A DNA stretch of 64,000 nucleotides, taken from contig BGZK01000010.1 of the NCBI GenBank assembly GCA_005406025.1, positions 62,001-126,000 on the forward strand, read 5' to 3'. Each line of letters opens with the position of its first letter. Positions within the stretch are counted from its first letter, which is position 1. The notes under the pieces were generated by a model. That model ran no database searches and was not told the DNA's origin. It saw only the letters and a list, made by a program, of their open reading frames with translations. Source of the stretch: Eumeta japonica (taxonomy: Eukaryota > Arthropoda > Insecta > Lepidoptera > Psychidae). Below, one piece after another: positions 28,501 through 43,500 of this stretch. The position numbers and the translations under genes were made by a program.

Positions 28501-31500
28501 GAGTAAACATGTCACGCGGACCACACGCATCACTGCACGCGGATCGAAGGTGCCAGAGCGTTGAGAGTGATCTTTGATCTCAAATTGACCCGCGTATTGT
28601 GAACACCGGCACAATGATCATAAAAATATGCTGAGCAAACAAATTCGGAAATAAAGTTTTATTTGGAATCGAGGCGTGGCCCATCACATCGGCCCAGATT
28701 AGGTCGAGAGAGCGGTCAAAGACTGATTCGGTGATAACGTCCAACACCGACGGCTTAATGTTTTCCCCGAGGCACGTATTTAATTCTCCCGATTTTACAG
28801 TTAGAACTTACATGATTGACAGTGAAAACGCATTGGTCTATTCGCCCGTGGTACCTTCTAGATGGAAAACAATGTTTTTGACCACTCGTGCGCCACACAG
28901 CGCTATTTGAGGCGTGGTGTAATTTTATCGATTTTCCATCGATTGATTATTGCGTTGATATTTGACAACAAATTTCTTTTAAAAGGTTTAAATACAATTG
29001 TATATATATTTCTTAATGCAAATTCGTATCCGAATCGCATATTTATTTCTTTGACGCAATGCCGAATTAGACGTAAAGCTATTAAGCGTTGAAACAAAGA
29101 CAGTCGTCGATTGTTTGACTTACACGGAATCAATTCAGAATTTACTCACTGACTAAATCAGCATCTAAGGCACGCAGAGCGTTGTGGTTCAGGATACGCT
29201 TCAGGATGCGCGGATTCTGAGTCACAAATAAAACTCAGAATTCTGAGTCTTATTATGACCTAAAAAATTTTAAAATCATCACAACTCACAGCAAAACAAT
29301 CTAAGCACCAATTCATGGTATTTAAGTGTCGAAAAGTCATTGATTCGAGGAAAACAGTGGGTGGAGACTTACAAAAGCTGATCTTTAAGGTTTGTCTTTT
29401 TTGTTACTGTTGTGATTTCGCTTCGTTATTTTATTCATGTTTAAATATGAATATTTTGGTTTAAAGTAGTAACGGTATTATTATGTATTAAGGTTACACT
29501 TTGCTTACGAATAAAACAAATTTAAGTTAGAAAATAAAACAATGTATAAGAGAAGTAAATAAATTGTACTCATTGTACTCATATTAATAGAAAGTAGCAG
29601 AAAGTATAAAACTTATAATGATGCCGAAAAATAAAATCGTTCCCCTATAAAAAAGTGATATCAATTTTTATCGCCTATACATTGACTTTATTTATTTTCT
29701 TCTTGCCTTAATTTCTCAATTAATTTTATGTTGACAACTTAACATGACTTTTATTTCTCTCTACAAAATTAAAATCGTAAATAAAAGCAATTTGAACTCG
29801 AACAATCGATTATTAGATGTAAATATTTTGAAATTCTTTGAGTATGGAAAAAAATTGTAACAACAAAAGATAATTGAAAACGTTCACGTAGGCATAAAAA
29901 CAAATAAATTACACCTGGCAATTGAGGTTTGTCAACTGAATTTTGCTAGATCTACTGTGGTTCTTCTTAGTCTCACAGAATAAGGATCTGAAGTAGCGGC
30001 TTCAGCTGTTGCATCTCGTTCGGTTATGAGTGTTTCGGTCGCCCACTCCCCCTTTCGTCCCTTCATCAGCCTGATCCTCATCCATTAGATATAATATTCC
30101 CTCCCAAGAGGCCGGCAACCCATTAATGACAGTTTGTGGTTGTGATTGTCCATGGGCGGCGGTGACCATCTTTTTTTTAATAGCTCACCTGCTCGTTTGG
30201 CTCTCGAATAAGTAACAAAAAAAATTGCTTGTACCTTTTCGTTCCATATGTGCCTCATGTAAATTAGGAGATATATTTTGAATTTCTTTCTATTAATAAT
30301 TTGCAGATTTTTTTTGTATATTTTTTTGGAAGTATATCAAGGACGCTGTCTGTTTACCTATTGAAACAAATGGGATCATGACATTTATGAATCAGAAAAC
30401 GGTCAAGAACATCGAATCACACTACATAAATAACCGCTTCATGTAGGTTTAACATGTCGGAAACGGGAGTCAAACCAAACAAAAAGATATACCGCGCTAA
30501 AACGCACGTCTCGGATTGCAGCTTGCTCGTCACGGAACTAGCTACAGCTCGCGGAAAATAGCTCAAGATCATGCCATTTTACGATTGTTTGGATAAGAGT
30601 TAAAAATGTAATCCTTTTTGATGCTCGACTGAGTAGTGTTTTAGAATTATCTGAAAATACAATATATTTTTTTTTATAAATAGGAATTACACATATTACC
30701 ATAAACCAAAATTTTTTCTTAATGAAAAAGCTACTTAAAGATTTTTAAAGAATGACTGATGCATTGCTTTTCTTTCTACTAAAATGAAATAATGAAGACT
30801 ATCATCTAACTAAAATAACATCGGTGGTATTGACTACCACTAATATTTACAAAAAAATGAAAAAGAAAGTATTAAAAATAAAGGATAAAAAGTAATTCAA
30901 AACCGAAATTTGACTACGCAAAAAACGAGCTAATAAGTATGAAAAAAAAATTATTTTAAAATATTACCTAAGAATATTTTATTTATTCAAGTAAAACGAT
31001 GTTGTAAAAAAGCGTTTCAGAGTATTCATTTTCTTTTATGATTTTTAAATATTATTTAGAATTTTTTAATTCCCTAAATTGTAGTCATATTTATATATAT
31101 GTATTTAAGTTTTTAATTTATTTTTTGCAAATTAGAATATAATTGACAGTTTGTAAATCATCAACTGACTAAATGACGTTAGTAATGCTGCAATCGTTTA
31201 CACAATGCGCAAGAGATCGATACAACTGTCAACTACTTTTCTGCACATATCGATGCACTATATGCATGCGCATGCACTAAAATTACCTGTATTCGTACAC
31301 GCGAGTGTAATAATACAATTTGATAATGGGAATAGGCTGTGAATGAAAGAACTCTCTGGTCCTATATACGGAAAAGTCGATTTTCAGTAGCTCGTTTACA
31401 CTTTATTACTTTATTCAGCGTTTGCCGCATTGAGTTTCCTGCTACATCATATACTTTAGAATGTCCTGTAAGCAAATGCAGCCGAAGATACCCCATTTAG

Positions 31501-34500
31501 TGAAATTTGTTAGTTAGTTAGGTGTTTGTTTATTATTAGTTAGATGTCTAAGGTAAAGAATATTTTACGTACATAGTAGGTACGTAGGCCGTGAGATTCA
31601 TATCAAACCCTGTTTGTCGTAATCGGGTTAATATACGATGTGGTTTTAAAATTATTTTCTCACTGTAACAAAAAGGTAGTAACTTAAAAAGATACATGTC
31701 TGTCAAATTCTTTTGTCTATCGCACAACCCTTTCCGTTTGAAGATTATTTCACACCCATTAATATGTATTTATTTGATGACTTTTTTAATTTACATTAAT
31801 TTAATTAAGACTAATTTTAGTTTTTAAATTATTTCCTATTATTATGTTTACATAAATACATTTGTTCATGTACTTTGTTTTTCGTTATATTACGAATTGT
31901 TAAAAAAAATTGAAGAAATTATTTATGGACCGTCTTAAAAATCCAATAAAAATGTGAATGTACTTACAGATTCAATAATAAATAAATTAATTAGCATTAG
32001 CGATTTGTAAGCCCATTGTAAACAACGACTTGGCATCGTTCGATAAGATTGTCTGCCAAAACGATAACTCGATAAGATAATCTTACGATTGCCGATTGGC
32101 TTTCGATTTTCGTGCGGTAATAATAATTTAGGATTACGACAAATTCGCTATAAATCTCACATCTCGAAAAGTAGGCTTGTAAATATAAAAACCAGTTATT
32201 CCGGATTTAACATCGCTCTAGCGAAATAATCGTAAATAGTTAGTTAATCCGATGTTTATCTAAAGATAGCCATTGCGGTCTGCTTGTGTTAGGTCGTCGT
32301 GCCCTTCTAATTTTATAGCATTATATTTATTACTCTGCGGTGGCTCGTTGGTTAAAAGCGTTGTCTTCGGATCGAAAAATATCGGATTCGAATCCCGACC
32401 GCGGCCGAATAAATAATGACATTGTAACTTCAAGCAAATGAACACACTTCGTGCTTTAGAGAAAACGTTGACTGGTCTTTTTCAGACGTCGCCACGGCGT
32501 TGGTGACGATGGTAGTTGGTGTCACTAATCAGCACTGAATAGGGTCTCGAGGTCCTTACTCCTCAGTTTGAATGAGAAGATTGTGGGAAAGAGTGCCTCA
32601 GTAGTAGACCGGTAAAAGCTGACTCAATCAAAAGAGCGATGGGAATAATCTTATTGCTCGCCGACATTAACACATGTGTGGATGTTAAGGTGAAGGGATT
32701 TATCTATCATTCAGACAATTATATTCATACCGATATTATTTTAGATTTTAAGGGCCACTTCCAGGATTTAAAAAAAAATCGGTTTTAACTAAAACTCACA
32801 TAGCTTTAAAGTTAAAATTTGTTTTAAAAGTATTTTATTGTTTAAATTGAGCTCAAAAGGTGGTCATGAACGGGGACCGAAGTTTTCAAAATTTTTGAGA
32901 ACGAATGTGGTAAATGAAGTGATACCCGCTGGAAATGCAATTGCAGTTGCCGATTCCGAATTTTGAATTTGGAAGGCTTTAAAGCGATTCGCAACCTGGC
33001 TGATATTTTTAGGGCAGATTAGTGGATTGCAAGAAAAGTTGACGGGAAAAGTTTTCTCGTGCTGTCAGCTTCAAGATTTCCACGCGGACGGAGCTCGATA
33101 GTAATGAGCTCTTTATACAGACGATGTTCGAAACCCCCTGATCACCCCGCCTAGGCAACGGTCGCGATAGCACACCGGTATGTAACTCTATCCGCCGCTC
33201 GCCGCGCCGCCAGGGCGCATTTGTCCAAACAAACATTTCTTCTGTTTCCGCCGATATCGTCTTACAAAGGGTTAATACCGAAACGTTCAGGTGTTTCGTA
33301 GTCCAAATACGGCGCGCGCGCGTCTACATACGCGAGAGTACTCGACCGAATGGCGACAACTAGGCAGTAGGCATTCGATGAGATGGTATTATTGTAAGTA
33401 CAAATAAAACTTTATTTCTTTTCGCTTTCAAATAAAAATAATATATGAAAAGGTGTTTTGTTAATAATTTTTAAATTTTAACATCGTAATATATTTATTT
33501 AGACATAATACTTACATACGAAACAGTCGTGGTAGTGAGCAGCTTTTTAGTTAAAAATCAATAAGTTTGATTCCTGATCACAAGTTAATTACTTACGAAT
33601 CGAAAGCAAAAAAAAAATGTGAGCGTAAAATTTGCTAAGCAACGTATTTTTAGAATTAATTAATTAGAGAAAATGACTACGCAGTCTGCGCTGAGTAGAA
33701 TTTTATTTTCTTTGGCCATCGGTTGTGTAGATTATACAAAGAGGCAGAAAAAATAAAGTAGTAAACACTATTAGGAACGAGCGATAGAAGCAATATTTCC
33801 TTGTATTGACTGCAAATTAAAAATTGATATATACACGCTGAAAACTTGAACAAATAAAACAATCATATATCACGTGTTACGTTTTATATCTTGTTTGATT
33901 AAAACAATTGGATGAAGCTAGCTACTAAAAGACATTTTCGTTGTTCTACGTGTATTCCTGGTTGTTACCGGATACGATGTGGAGGCGTAAGTACATGTAC
34001 TACAATTAAAGCGAATAATTTTTTAATAATGATAATAATATAAACTCACGCCTATTTCACATTTATAGAAGTGTAGGCAGAGACTATAGATACTTTTATA
34101 ACGATTCTTAACTGCAAAACTAAAAAAAAAGCTTTCTTTATAAGCCCGCTTATAAGTAAAGACAATCGACCGTTTCATTTTAATTTAAAGTGTACTACCT
34201 AAGTGAATTCATCCGTTATGGATTTGAAGGCGAACTTTGCGGTAAAATTGTTTCATGTATACTCATTTCTTTCATACCTACTAAAATTTTACGTTTATTG
34301 CACTAAAAGAGCCTTAATTCATGTGCGAAAGAAATAAAATGATTGAATGTGCTCGCCACTAAAAGTGCCATATGACAAGCTCGTTTGGCTATGCATAATG
34401 AAGTTTGGGTCCCTGTTCTTATGTACGGTAGTGGCGGTTAAACTTGGCAGAAAAAACATGGAAGTAGAATCAATGTAGTATTGATGCAATCCCAGTGTAG

Positions 34501-37500
34501 TATGTGTGAAACATACTTGAAAGATATGTATATATATACATATATATCTTTCCATATATATAACAATGGTGATGCTAGAAAACCCTGTGGTTGAAAGATG
34601 AAGTGGCTAAAGTAAAAAAAGATAAGTTGCTCTGGTTTGGACATCTAGAAAGGATGAATAACAATAGACTGATGAAACATATCTATAGATTAGATGTATG
34701 TGATGGAAAGGTCAGTGACATATTTAAGAAGGAGTAAATTTTAAGCATCTGAAACTGATGAATTTGCATGAAACGGTTGATGGATGTCAGTGAAGCAAGA
34801 GAGATATGCAAAGATTGTATTATACAAACATTTGTCGTGGGTACACGAGTTTATATTATTATTGACGTGACAACGTCTTATAAATTGGTTTGCCGGGTGA
34901 CACTTCAAGAAACTGCGTTACGCTCCGCTCACGTTATGCGCTCACAATGAGAGCGAGTGAGAGGGGCGTCCCTTCCACTCGGCATGGTTAGCCCGCCTAA
35001 GAGCGAGAGACAGACATAAAAGTGAAAGGCACGCGTCCCTTCCACTCAGATAGGAACAAGTTAAGTTGTAGTAAACGCTGTTTCATTGTACGCAAATGTA
35101 TTGCAAGTTATTGTATGTATATTTGTATATAAATACGTATGTATGTGTAAAGGTAAAAATAAAATTTTGTTAATATGAAATTCAGTGCGAGATTCTTTGT
35201 ATAAATTAATGTTTTAAATATAATTCTTTGTATAAATAAATGTTTTAAATTGTTACTATTATTTCATCCTTCTTCCTACTATACGAATGAATATTCACAT
35301 TAAAATGATTTTACCACTCAAAGTCGTTGTCACGTAAAACTTTCGCCCGTATACCGACTTTACAGGCAACCAATTTTTTTTTTGAAAATTAAAGGTATGT
35401 AATGGTTAGTGGATTGGCAATTTTTTTAATGAAAGTTTCTTAACAAACATTAATTACACATATTTGTTTATGAAACATACTCGATAATTATATGATTTGA
35501 TCAACTCGTCAAAAGTAAGTGAAAAATAATAAAAAACAGAAAAAAATATTTAAAAATTAAAGAGCCCAATTACAATAAAATGATTTTGCAATATTATAAG
35601 AAAATACCGATAAGAATGACATAGGAGTATACATTTATCTACAAAACACGACGTTGATTAGACTTGACCAGATTTACGTAGTATAATTTCATAAGTATTG
35701 AATTCTTATTATTTAATTGTATAAAGTAACATGATAAAATATGTTATAAAAGTAAAGTATATCAAACTGATATTGAATATAAGTTTCATATAGGTTTGTT
35801 CATTTAAAGACGTCCAAATCAAATTTATATCAATTGATTTGTTGGTATTCTCACCTGAAGCTCCAAATATTCATTGACAATACACATTTATATGTAAATA
35901 TTAAAGATATACTATAAATTCTGGATTCAGTAATCGTCATGTACTCAAATGGAAATTTATATTTAGCGTAATTTTTCTCTTTAAAAAGTCTGTTTACTTT
36001 GTATTTGTCGCCTGCATGCAAAAATATTTAAATTTATTACAAATTAAACATTTTACACTTTGCGTATAACCGCAATCAGGTTTCATTATTAAACAGGTAT
36101 TTCTAATAAGCAAACAACAATGTAGATTCTTATTAAAATTTATGGAATTCTCAATCAACGAACATGAATTACGAACAAACAGAAAGCTCGGTATATTCAC
36201 ACCTAGCTAAAACCAGTGTATAAACTAGTTTGCGAAATCGACTAAGTGGAATAACGAATAAAGCTTATGAACATTTCTTATCAATGTTCAATTTTTCTGG
36301 AATGCTATTATTTTGGATTTATGAATTTTATTACATTCCAAAATAGTTAAACCAAATGTAAATATTTTTACTAATAATGCTGCTATTACTGTCGGTAATA
36401 GATAATAATATGTAAATTGGCAAGGTGGAGTAGTTCAACAGATGTATTAAACGATTGATGTACAAGAATGTAAATAAAATCATTTTTATGTTAAGATTAC
36501 ATTAGTAAAAATTTATCAATAAAAAAAATATGCATCTCTTTTTTAGAATTAAATTACATTTTAATCTTTCGCGTGACATTGGTGTGAGGTGGTTACATTT
36601 ATTTACCTTATTGGTTGCTGATGTTTCAAAGGTTGTTACGAAAACAAAAAGTTAAATAGTGACCGTGTGATCAATACGTATATTTTTTTTATTCTCTAGA
36701 GTGTGAAACATTCAACTCTTACGAGTCTGAAAATGTGGGAGTTCTTTAAAGACACATGAAATCCATCAAATACAATTGAAAACTAAACTTTAGGTTCTAA
36801 CATAGAAATGTGTATAATTAAATTGTACCTCCTCGCTGCGAAAGTAAACATCATGCCAGTTATGTTTACAATGTAAACGCGGCATAGAACGCGGACTGGC
36901 GGCGGCGCGAGAGTGGCGCGCCGCTGTCAAAATGACGTTTGTTTTGGCGCCAAAATCCCCGACGTTTACTTTGCTCTGTGCCCGTAACTCTATACTCTAG
37001 GGCTTAGTGTATTTATACAGAATTATACGGAATTCGTGATACGTAAATACAATCTTTTTGATTACACATGTATAGTGTTCATAATTGCTTGTTTTAATTA
37101 GGAAAAATGTAAGATGGTCGCCGTAGTTAGGTAGTTGCTGTAATGTTCATTTTGATTTGTATAAATAATAAATTGCCAATGTTTATGTATAAAAAAAACA
37201 TGAACGGGCAGTAGGGCGATTTACAGATACTCCGCTAGACTGACGTGTTTGCGACAATATTTATGTGTCAAAAGAGTAATCCTATGTCGGAGGAGAATGT
37301 TGGATTTTGTTTGCGTAATCAAATGTTATACACGATTATTTTGATCACTCTTTATACCTGAATACATTTTCTTTATAAGATAAATAGGTACGTATATGAG
37401 ACATACATATTTTAATAATATTTAGATAATATCTACATAAAATTGTATATTTTTAAAATTATATACCTCAAAAGGAGAATAGGAAAATCGATTTGTAGTC

Positions 37501-40500
37501 CGTCTGTCTGTCGAGATCCTCTTCTCAGGTCGCGTGGAGATATTAAGATGAAATTAATATTAAATATTTAAGTCTAGAGTCTGTAGAAGCTGTAAAAAAA
37601 TCGAGCTTCAGATCAACGTAATGAAAATTACGACCGTTAGTACCTTATATTTTATAACTCACAATTAAATAAAAACCTATAAGGGACTTTCCATTCATGG
37701 GCGTACCCAGGGGTAGGTCAGGGACGGGCAGGTGCCCCCCCGGAAATTGTATATTCTACAATATATTACGCCCCGTTTACATGATCTGACGAAAAACTGA
37801 CTTGCGCCCCCTAGGCCAGAAGCTGGGTACGCCCAAGTTTCCATTGCCTTAAAGAATCATAAAATATGGCAAGAAGACAGGTATCGTAGCACAAGTAAAG
37901 GAGAAAAGCTGAAATGTTAATAGTTATTTAATATGAAAAAAAAAAAAATGTGCAAACGTGAAAATAATATTTGAATGTTTTTAAAAAAGATAGAAAAATA
38001 TTTGAAAAAAAAACAACACCAAAAGTTTCAGAATTCTTGGGACCAATATCTCGCCGGTATTGTTATTGAAAATCTCTTTATTGAGAATCTCTTTCTGTCG
38101 CCAACGAGTGTCTTCATTCTTTCTCTTTCATTCTCTTCGATTAAGAAATAACAATATCATTCGAAATTACATCTAAAGAAGATAAAAACAAGGTCCTTTG
38201 TAAGAGATTCATTTCGTTTAAGGATATGTCGTATATTCTCATTTACATTTGTGTGAGTCGTATGCCACGAATGGGCGTAAATTTGTGTGTCGTTACAATT
38301 CTATGTTTTTCTATTGCGATGGATATTAGTCAATACTCATTTCATGTTTTTTTTTTTAAGGTACACCATGAAAACATGACAAGCGAATTTGGAGTTAAAC
38401 TCATAGATGGAACGGAGATGTACTAAAAAGCTTTTGACGAGCTAAGAGTCCCGAAGTGAGATATGAAGATCATACTGCATATATTATATTATGGGTATCT
38501 ACCACCTAGAATTTGCAGTATGTCATTTAGTGCTAGTTCTGACCGAGTTTCATCAAGTACGTATTGCTTATTAAACTTATAAAGCTATAGAAGTCATACG
38601 CTAAATGTACGTTTGTTGTGAGCTTTATGAACCAAGGCAGGGGAATAAAGAATCATTTAGTACAACAAAAAAAAAAAATACGCAATATAAAGTACGTGTG
38701 ATTGGAATAAAATTTTTAATATAGCGTTGTAGCAGTTATTAAAGCTAAATAAAAATTAGTAACTCGTGTTATTGAAGACAATTCATAGTATAGACTGAGC
38801 TCGATCAAGACTGAAAGACAGACCACTCGGAATACAATTTTAAGAAATATTTATAATAATTATTTTTTTTATTATAATTTTGAGAGGCAAACGCGCATAT
38901 GAGCCATCGGAAGTAGATAGTCACCGCCGCCCATGCACACTCGCAACCGCTGAGGAGTTAGCGGCGTTCGCGCCCCTTGGTAGAAGCGGGCAACGGGCTG
39001 TTGGAAAGGGGGAGTAGACTTATTAGTTTATGGCTGTGACGTTTACAACGAGGAGACTTACTAGCGGGACGTGTGTGAAAAAATAATACATTTTTGACAT
39101 TTTTATAAATTTTGTGCCATCACATGTTTGTGGTTCACTGTGTCTTTATAAATTACATAGCCATTCGTTTCGATTTGAGTACTTTATCAAGCGGACGTCC
39201 TTGACCCAATGCCGCAAGAAGTAAGTGTAGTAAATTATGTACCTCTTTTGCCCTCGCTTAGTTCAATATTAGATTAAGGCCATAATCGTGTAGCACCAAC
39301 AGGGAAGCCAGAACATAAATGGCAGACGAAGACCTATCAAGAAGAGGGATATGTTTATCAATGTAATTAGTTTTAGTACGAAATTTTAATATAAGTCCTT
39401 TTCGGGGTACCGTACATTAAGAGGAAAAATAGGGCCTTCATTACGTCCGCCTGTCTGTCTGTCTTTCTGTTTATCGAGTTCTTTTTTCTCAGGAAATGAT
39501 ACGGATATAAATTTAAATTAATATAAAATACTTAATATTACATTAGATTTACGATCTCTTAAAGTTTAAAGAAATTCAGTCTCATATATAAGTCAACGAC
39601 ACAACAAGATATGACTGTTTTATCACATGTTTCATGCAAACTCACTCATCGAAACCTATAGGTTACATCCCGTTGGTATTTAGCAAAAGGCAAAATTTCA
39701 CGGTATAAATAAGAGAGAAAAATCCAAAATACCTTAATTTCTAGTCATTATTATTATTAATTAAAAATATAATTATGCGAATACAATTTGATTTAAATTA
39801 TTGACTGAGATGTGCATGGATGTATGAGAAAATATGTTTTTGTTTTCCATGAAAATTCAATGTTTTTAAGAAATTGTGCATTTGAAAAACTTTTAAAAAA
39901 CATTAAAAAAAAACAGACGATAAAAAGCATTGTTTTACGGGAGGCATTAGTCCCACACGCGCGTGTCTGATTTTTCAAATAGTCTAATCATCATTTAATT
40001 AAAAGTATCTAAGAAATACACCAAACTTTACAATAAAATTAGAGACATATATATCTTTATTGCCCCATAAAATTTAAGATAGCATTAGTGGAAGTTCATT
40101 GCTTAGGACGTTAGAGCATAGACGAAAATTAGAAAAGTCGATAAATAAGTCTCGGAATTGTTTGGGTGAACCATCACAGAACGTGATTACCTCTCCTAAC
40201 GGGTTGCCAATTTTTAGAAGCTTTATTGCTTTGTTTTGGCGATATCGACTTTTAAAATAAATTCCTTTTAATAAGTCCCTTTGAAATGCTAAAGGTTTAA
40301 TGTTACTTTGGAGTTATATAAGTGTGCTTTGTGAGTAATTAATTAGCGACAGATATTTTTCGCTCTTTACTGTTTTAATTCTTGTTTTTCTTCTGCAACT
40401 TTTGTTTCTACTATTTTATACTCACTTCTTAATGCCAAATTGTAGCAATGGAATGGATTCCTGTGTTAAAATAATACCTACTTGTCTATATAGTAACTAT

Positions 40501-43500
40501 ACATATAATAGAATTTTGAGGAAGCTAAATCTGTACATTAAATATTTTTAATCTACACATTTGGAATACAGAATACGATTTATTGTACAGAAAATAGTGG
40601 TGGGTATTATTTATATAATATGGACCCCAAACCAAATACTTTTAAATTCTTGACTGTTGGTATGTTTGTCTGCTTATTTGTTCAATCTTAATTCTATAAG
40701 TAATGGACCGGTGCGAACAAACTTTATGCGTTTGGTTAGCAGTGACTTACTGCTTAGCTTAGGACACAATTTATGACGCTATATTAATTAGTGGCTCGGC
40801 AGAGAGCATATTTTTTCCCTCTCTTTAATTTGACATACCCACTGAATAGATTTGGAAGGGTGGCGCCTCCTTTTTTTTACAGTACCTCACAGAAAAAAAG
40901 TTTCCAACAATATACAAAACTTTCTTATTTTATAAATCAAGTTTAAAAAAAGGGAGAAATCTGGCATATCACGTTTAAAAAAAAAACTACGATATAATAT
41001 CTAAAATTTTTTTATGGGTGATGAAAAGCAACGAAGACATGAAGGACAGTTTTAACGTCTTATCAAAACGTTATGTTTCATAAGCACCACGCGAACGAAG
41101 TCGCGGGCAAGAGCTAGTAGGAAAATAAATTGAAAACTGTGATAGTTCGCTGTCCCTCTTGCATAGACGAGAATTGCATTAATGAATTCTTATACATCAA
41201 AACCGTACTTGAATTTAATTTTGAATTGCCGTCAAAAAACCAAATCTAATATTATCAATGTTTTGCGTAAAGCGTTAAGATCTTCGTCCGCATTCAGTTG
41301 ATCAGTCTGTTTAATTTTTTACGATTCACGGTTTAGTATTATATTAATCACGTTATTATTAACAGTTTACCAACTTTTGTTTATATTAGATATATATCTG
41401 TAAAAATGTAGTCTCAGATGGCAAAACTTTGAAAAAACCTCTAGATTTGTGCTAAATAAATATTTTATTTTTTTTAGAATTTCTGCTCCTTTGAGCATTA
41501 AATAGTATACGTTTCCCGTTCTAAACATCGTTAGAATCGAACACACAAATCGTATTTGGACTCATATTCTCTTTCATACTTTTGAAAGGTCTTTGTTTTT
41601 CTTTCGTCACAACCCGTAGACTCAATACTACAACTGTCTGCTTTCGATAATCAAACAAACTTGGGGGGCCAAAATGAAAACAGCAAGCAATTTTGAAAAG
41701 ATGAAAATTGCTTTCACTTTAGCAAGTAAAGTGAAGTAATTATCAGCTTGACATGCCGGGAGGGCTACTGACCCCCCCTGGACATCGTATGTTCTACAAT
41801 ATATTAAGCCCCGTTTACACGGTCTGACCTAAAAAAACTGACTGGCCTCCCCTAGGCGAGAAGCTGGGTACGCTCCTTTCCATCTAGGTAATGTCGGCAG
41901 CTGCATCAGCATGGACGTAGAATGTTTTTTTTTTCTTTTGTATCGATCGATGTCAATTTAAATACCGATCTCTTTTTCGATTCAGATCCAGTCATTTTAA
42001 TTCTCATCCCGTCACCATACTAGTTTCCGGATCAAGTTCCGTTCTTTATTTCCGTCCCGGTCCCGCTTTTGATTCAGATTCTGGTTCCGTTCTCGATTCT
42101 GTTCTCTGTTACGCTTTCAATTCGAATTCCACTACGAGTCACAGTTCTGATTCGATCAAATCCGGGACTTAATATCAAAATATAGGCAATATTATTTGAG
42201 GGCAATGTAGCTTTTTACGGCTAAACGAATTTTTAGAATTAGTGTAGTAGTTCGGTGCAGTAATACAAAAACATCGTCGAAGTCGGAAACAAACCGTATA
42301 TATTAGACATAATACACGAAATATCCTGATCATAATTTTGATTTTGATTCCGTCTCGACACTCGTTTTAGACCCCAGTCCCGTTCTCAACTTCGGTTCCG
42401 GTCCCGTTTTTAATTCTGATCCCAACCCCTTACTCCATTTTCTTTCCCGTTTAACATTCAATTCCAATTCCTCTAACAGTCCCAATTCTAATTCGGACGA
42501 AGCCGTGGGTAAATGCTAATATCAAAATAAAATATATGAGTTATATTACTCGGAGACATTTCTATTAGTTACATAAAGTTTTCCACGAGTTAAAAAATTA
42601 TTGAAATCTTTCGAATAAAAATTCATGAATGAAGCCGGGTGTAAATTACGTAAATACCAATTAGTGAAAGAATTTTTAGAATCAGTTCCTTAATTTGGTT
42701 CAGTAGTACAATTACGCGGATGAAACCGAGGACAAATGCTATTTTTACTTTAGAAGTTTCTCGGGCGTGCGTACAATACATCACCAAAGTTTCACCGTAA
42801 TCCGATCATTGGATTAGGCACGCATAGGGGACAAACATACTTACTTTGATTTTTATTTATATAGATAAATTATTATTAGTCCTCTACTACAAGTCGCAAT
42901 ACTAGAAGAAAAATTGCAATATAAATGCGAGTCGGATTCGTGTAAACATGCTACCGTCACATAGCGTACCTAATTCTGATTTATGCGCATGTCAAGACAT
43001 CATTTAGATAAACATTTCACGCTTTAATATTACGTATTTTTTAAATCGATTAACATATTTATCAAAGATTTTTCTTTAATAATTGAAATTTAAAAATAGG
43101 TAGATTATATACCTATAGTTGGGATGATCGATTTATTTCATGACGCATTTATCAATACATTTATTTTCTTCAATAGATAGTCTTACAGATTACCCACATT
43201 ACTTACCACACAGATAACACAAATATACATAAACTTATTTGATTTTTAAGCCTCTAGTTAACTTAAAAATTAATTTGACACCAGTAAATGTTTGTACACA
43301 ATAAGGTACAAAGAGATACGTATAATCAATAAGAGTAAATTGAAACAGGTTTAATTGTAAATTGACCGACAAGTCTCGTTGCATAAAGAGTTTATAATTT
43401 CTTCTATTAATTTCTATTAATTTCAATATGCAATAAGAAATATATTTGTCATTAAATTATATACATTTTCCAATTGTCTTTATTCTCATTTAGTACCCTA

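Noticed and set aside
28378..28614. Minus-strand ORF with a GC-richer middle ([20 protein letters not shown])
   Set aside because: No domain, splice partner or conservation signal could be seen; GC-richness alone is not enough.
32332..32405. Possible tRNA gene
   Set aside because: It has A- and B-box-like motifs but no clean acceptor stem, and it continues into a non-tRNA body, so a SINE is preferred.
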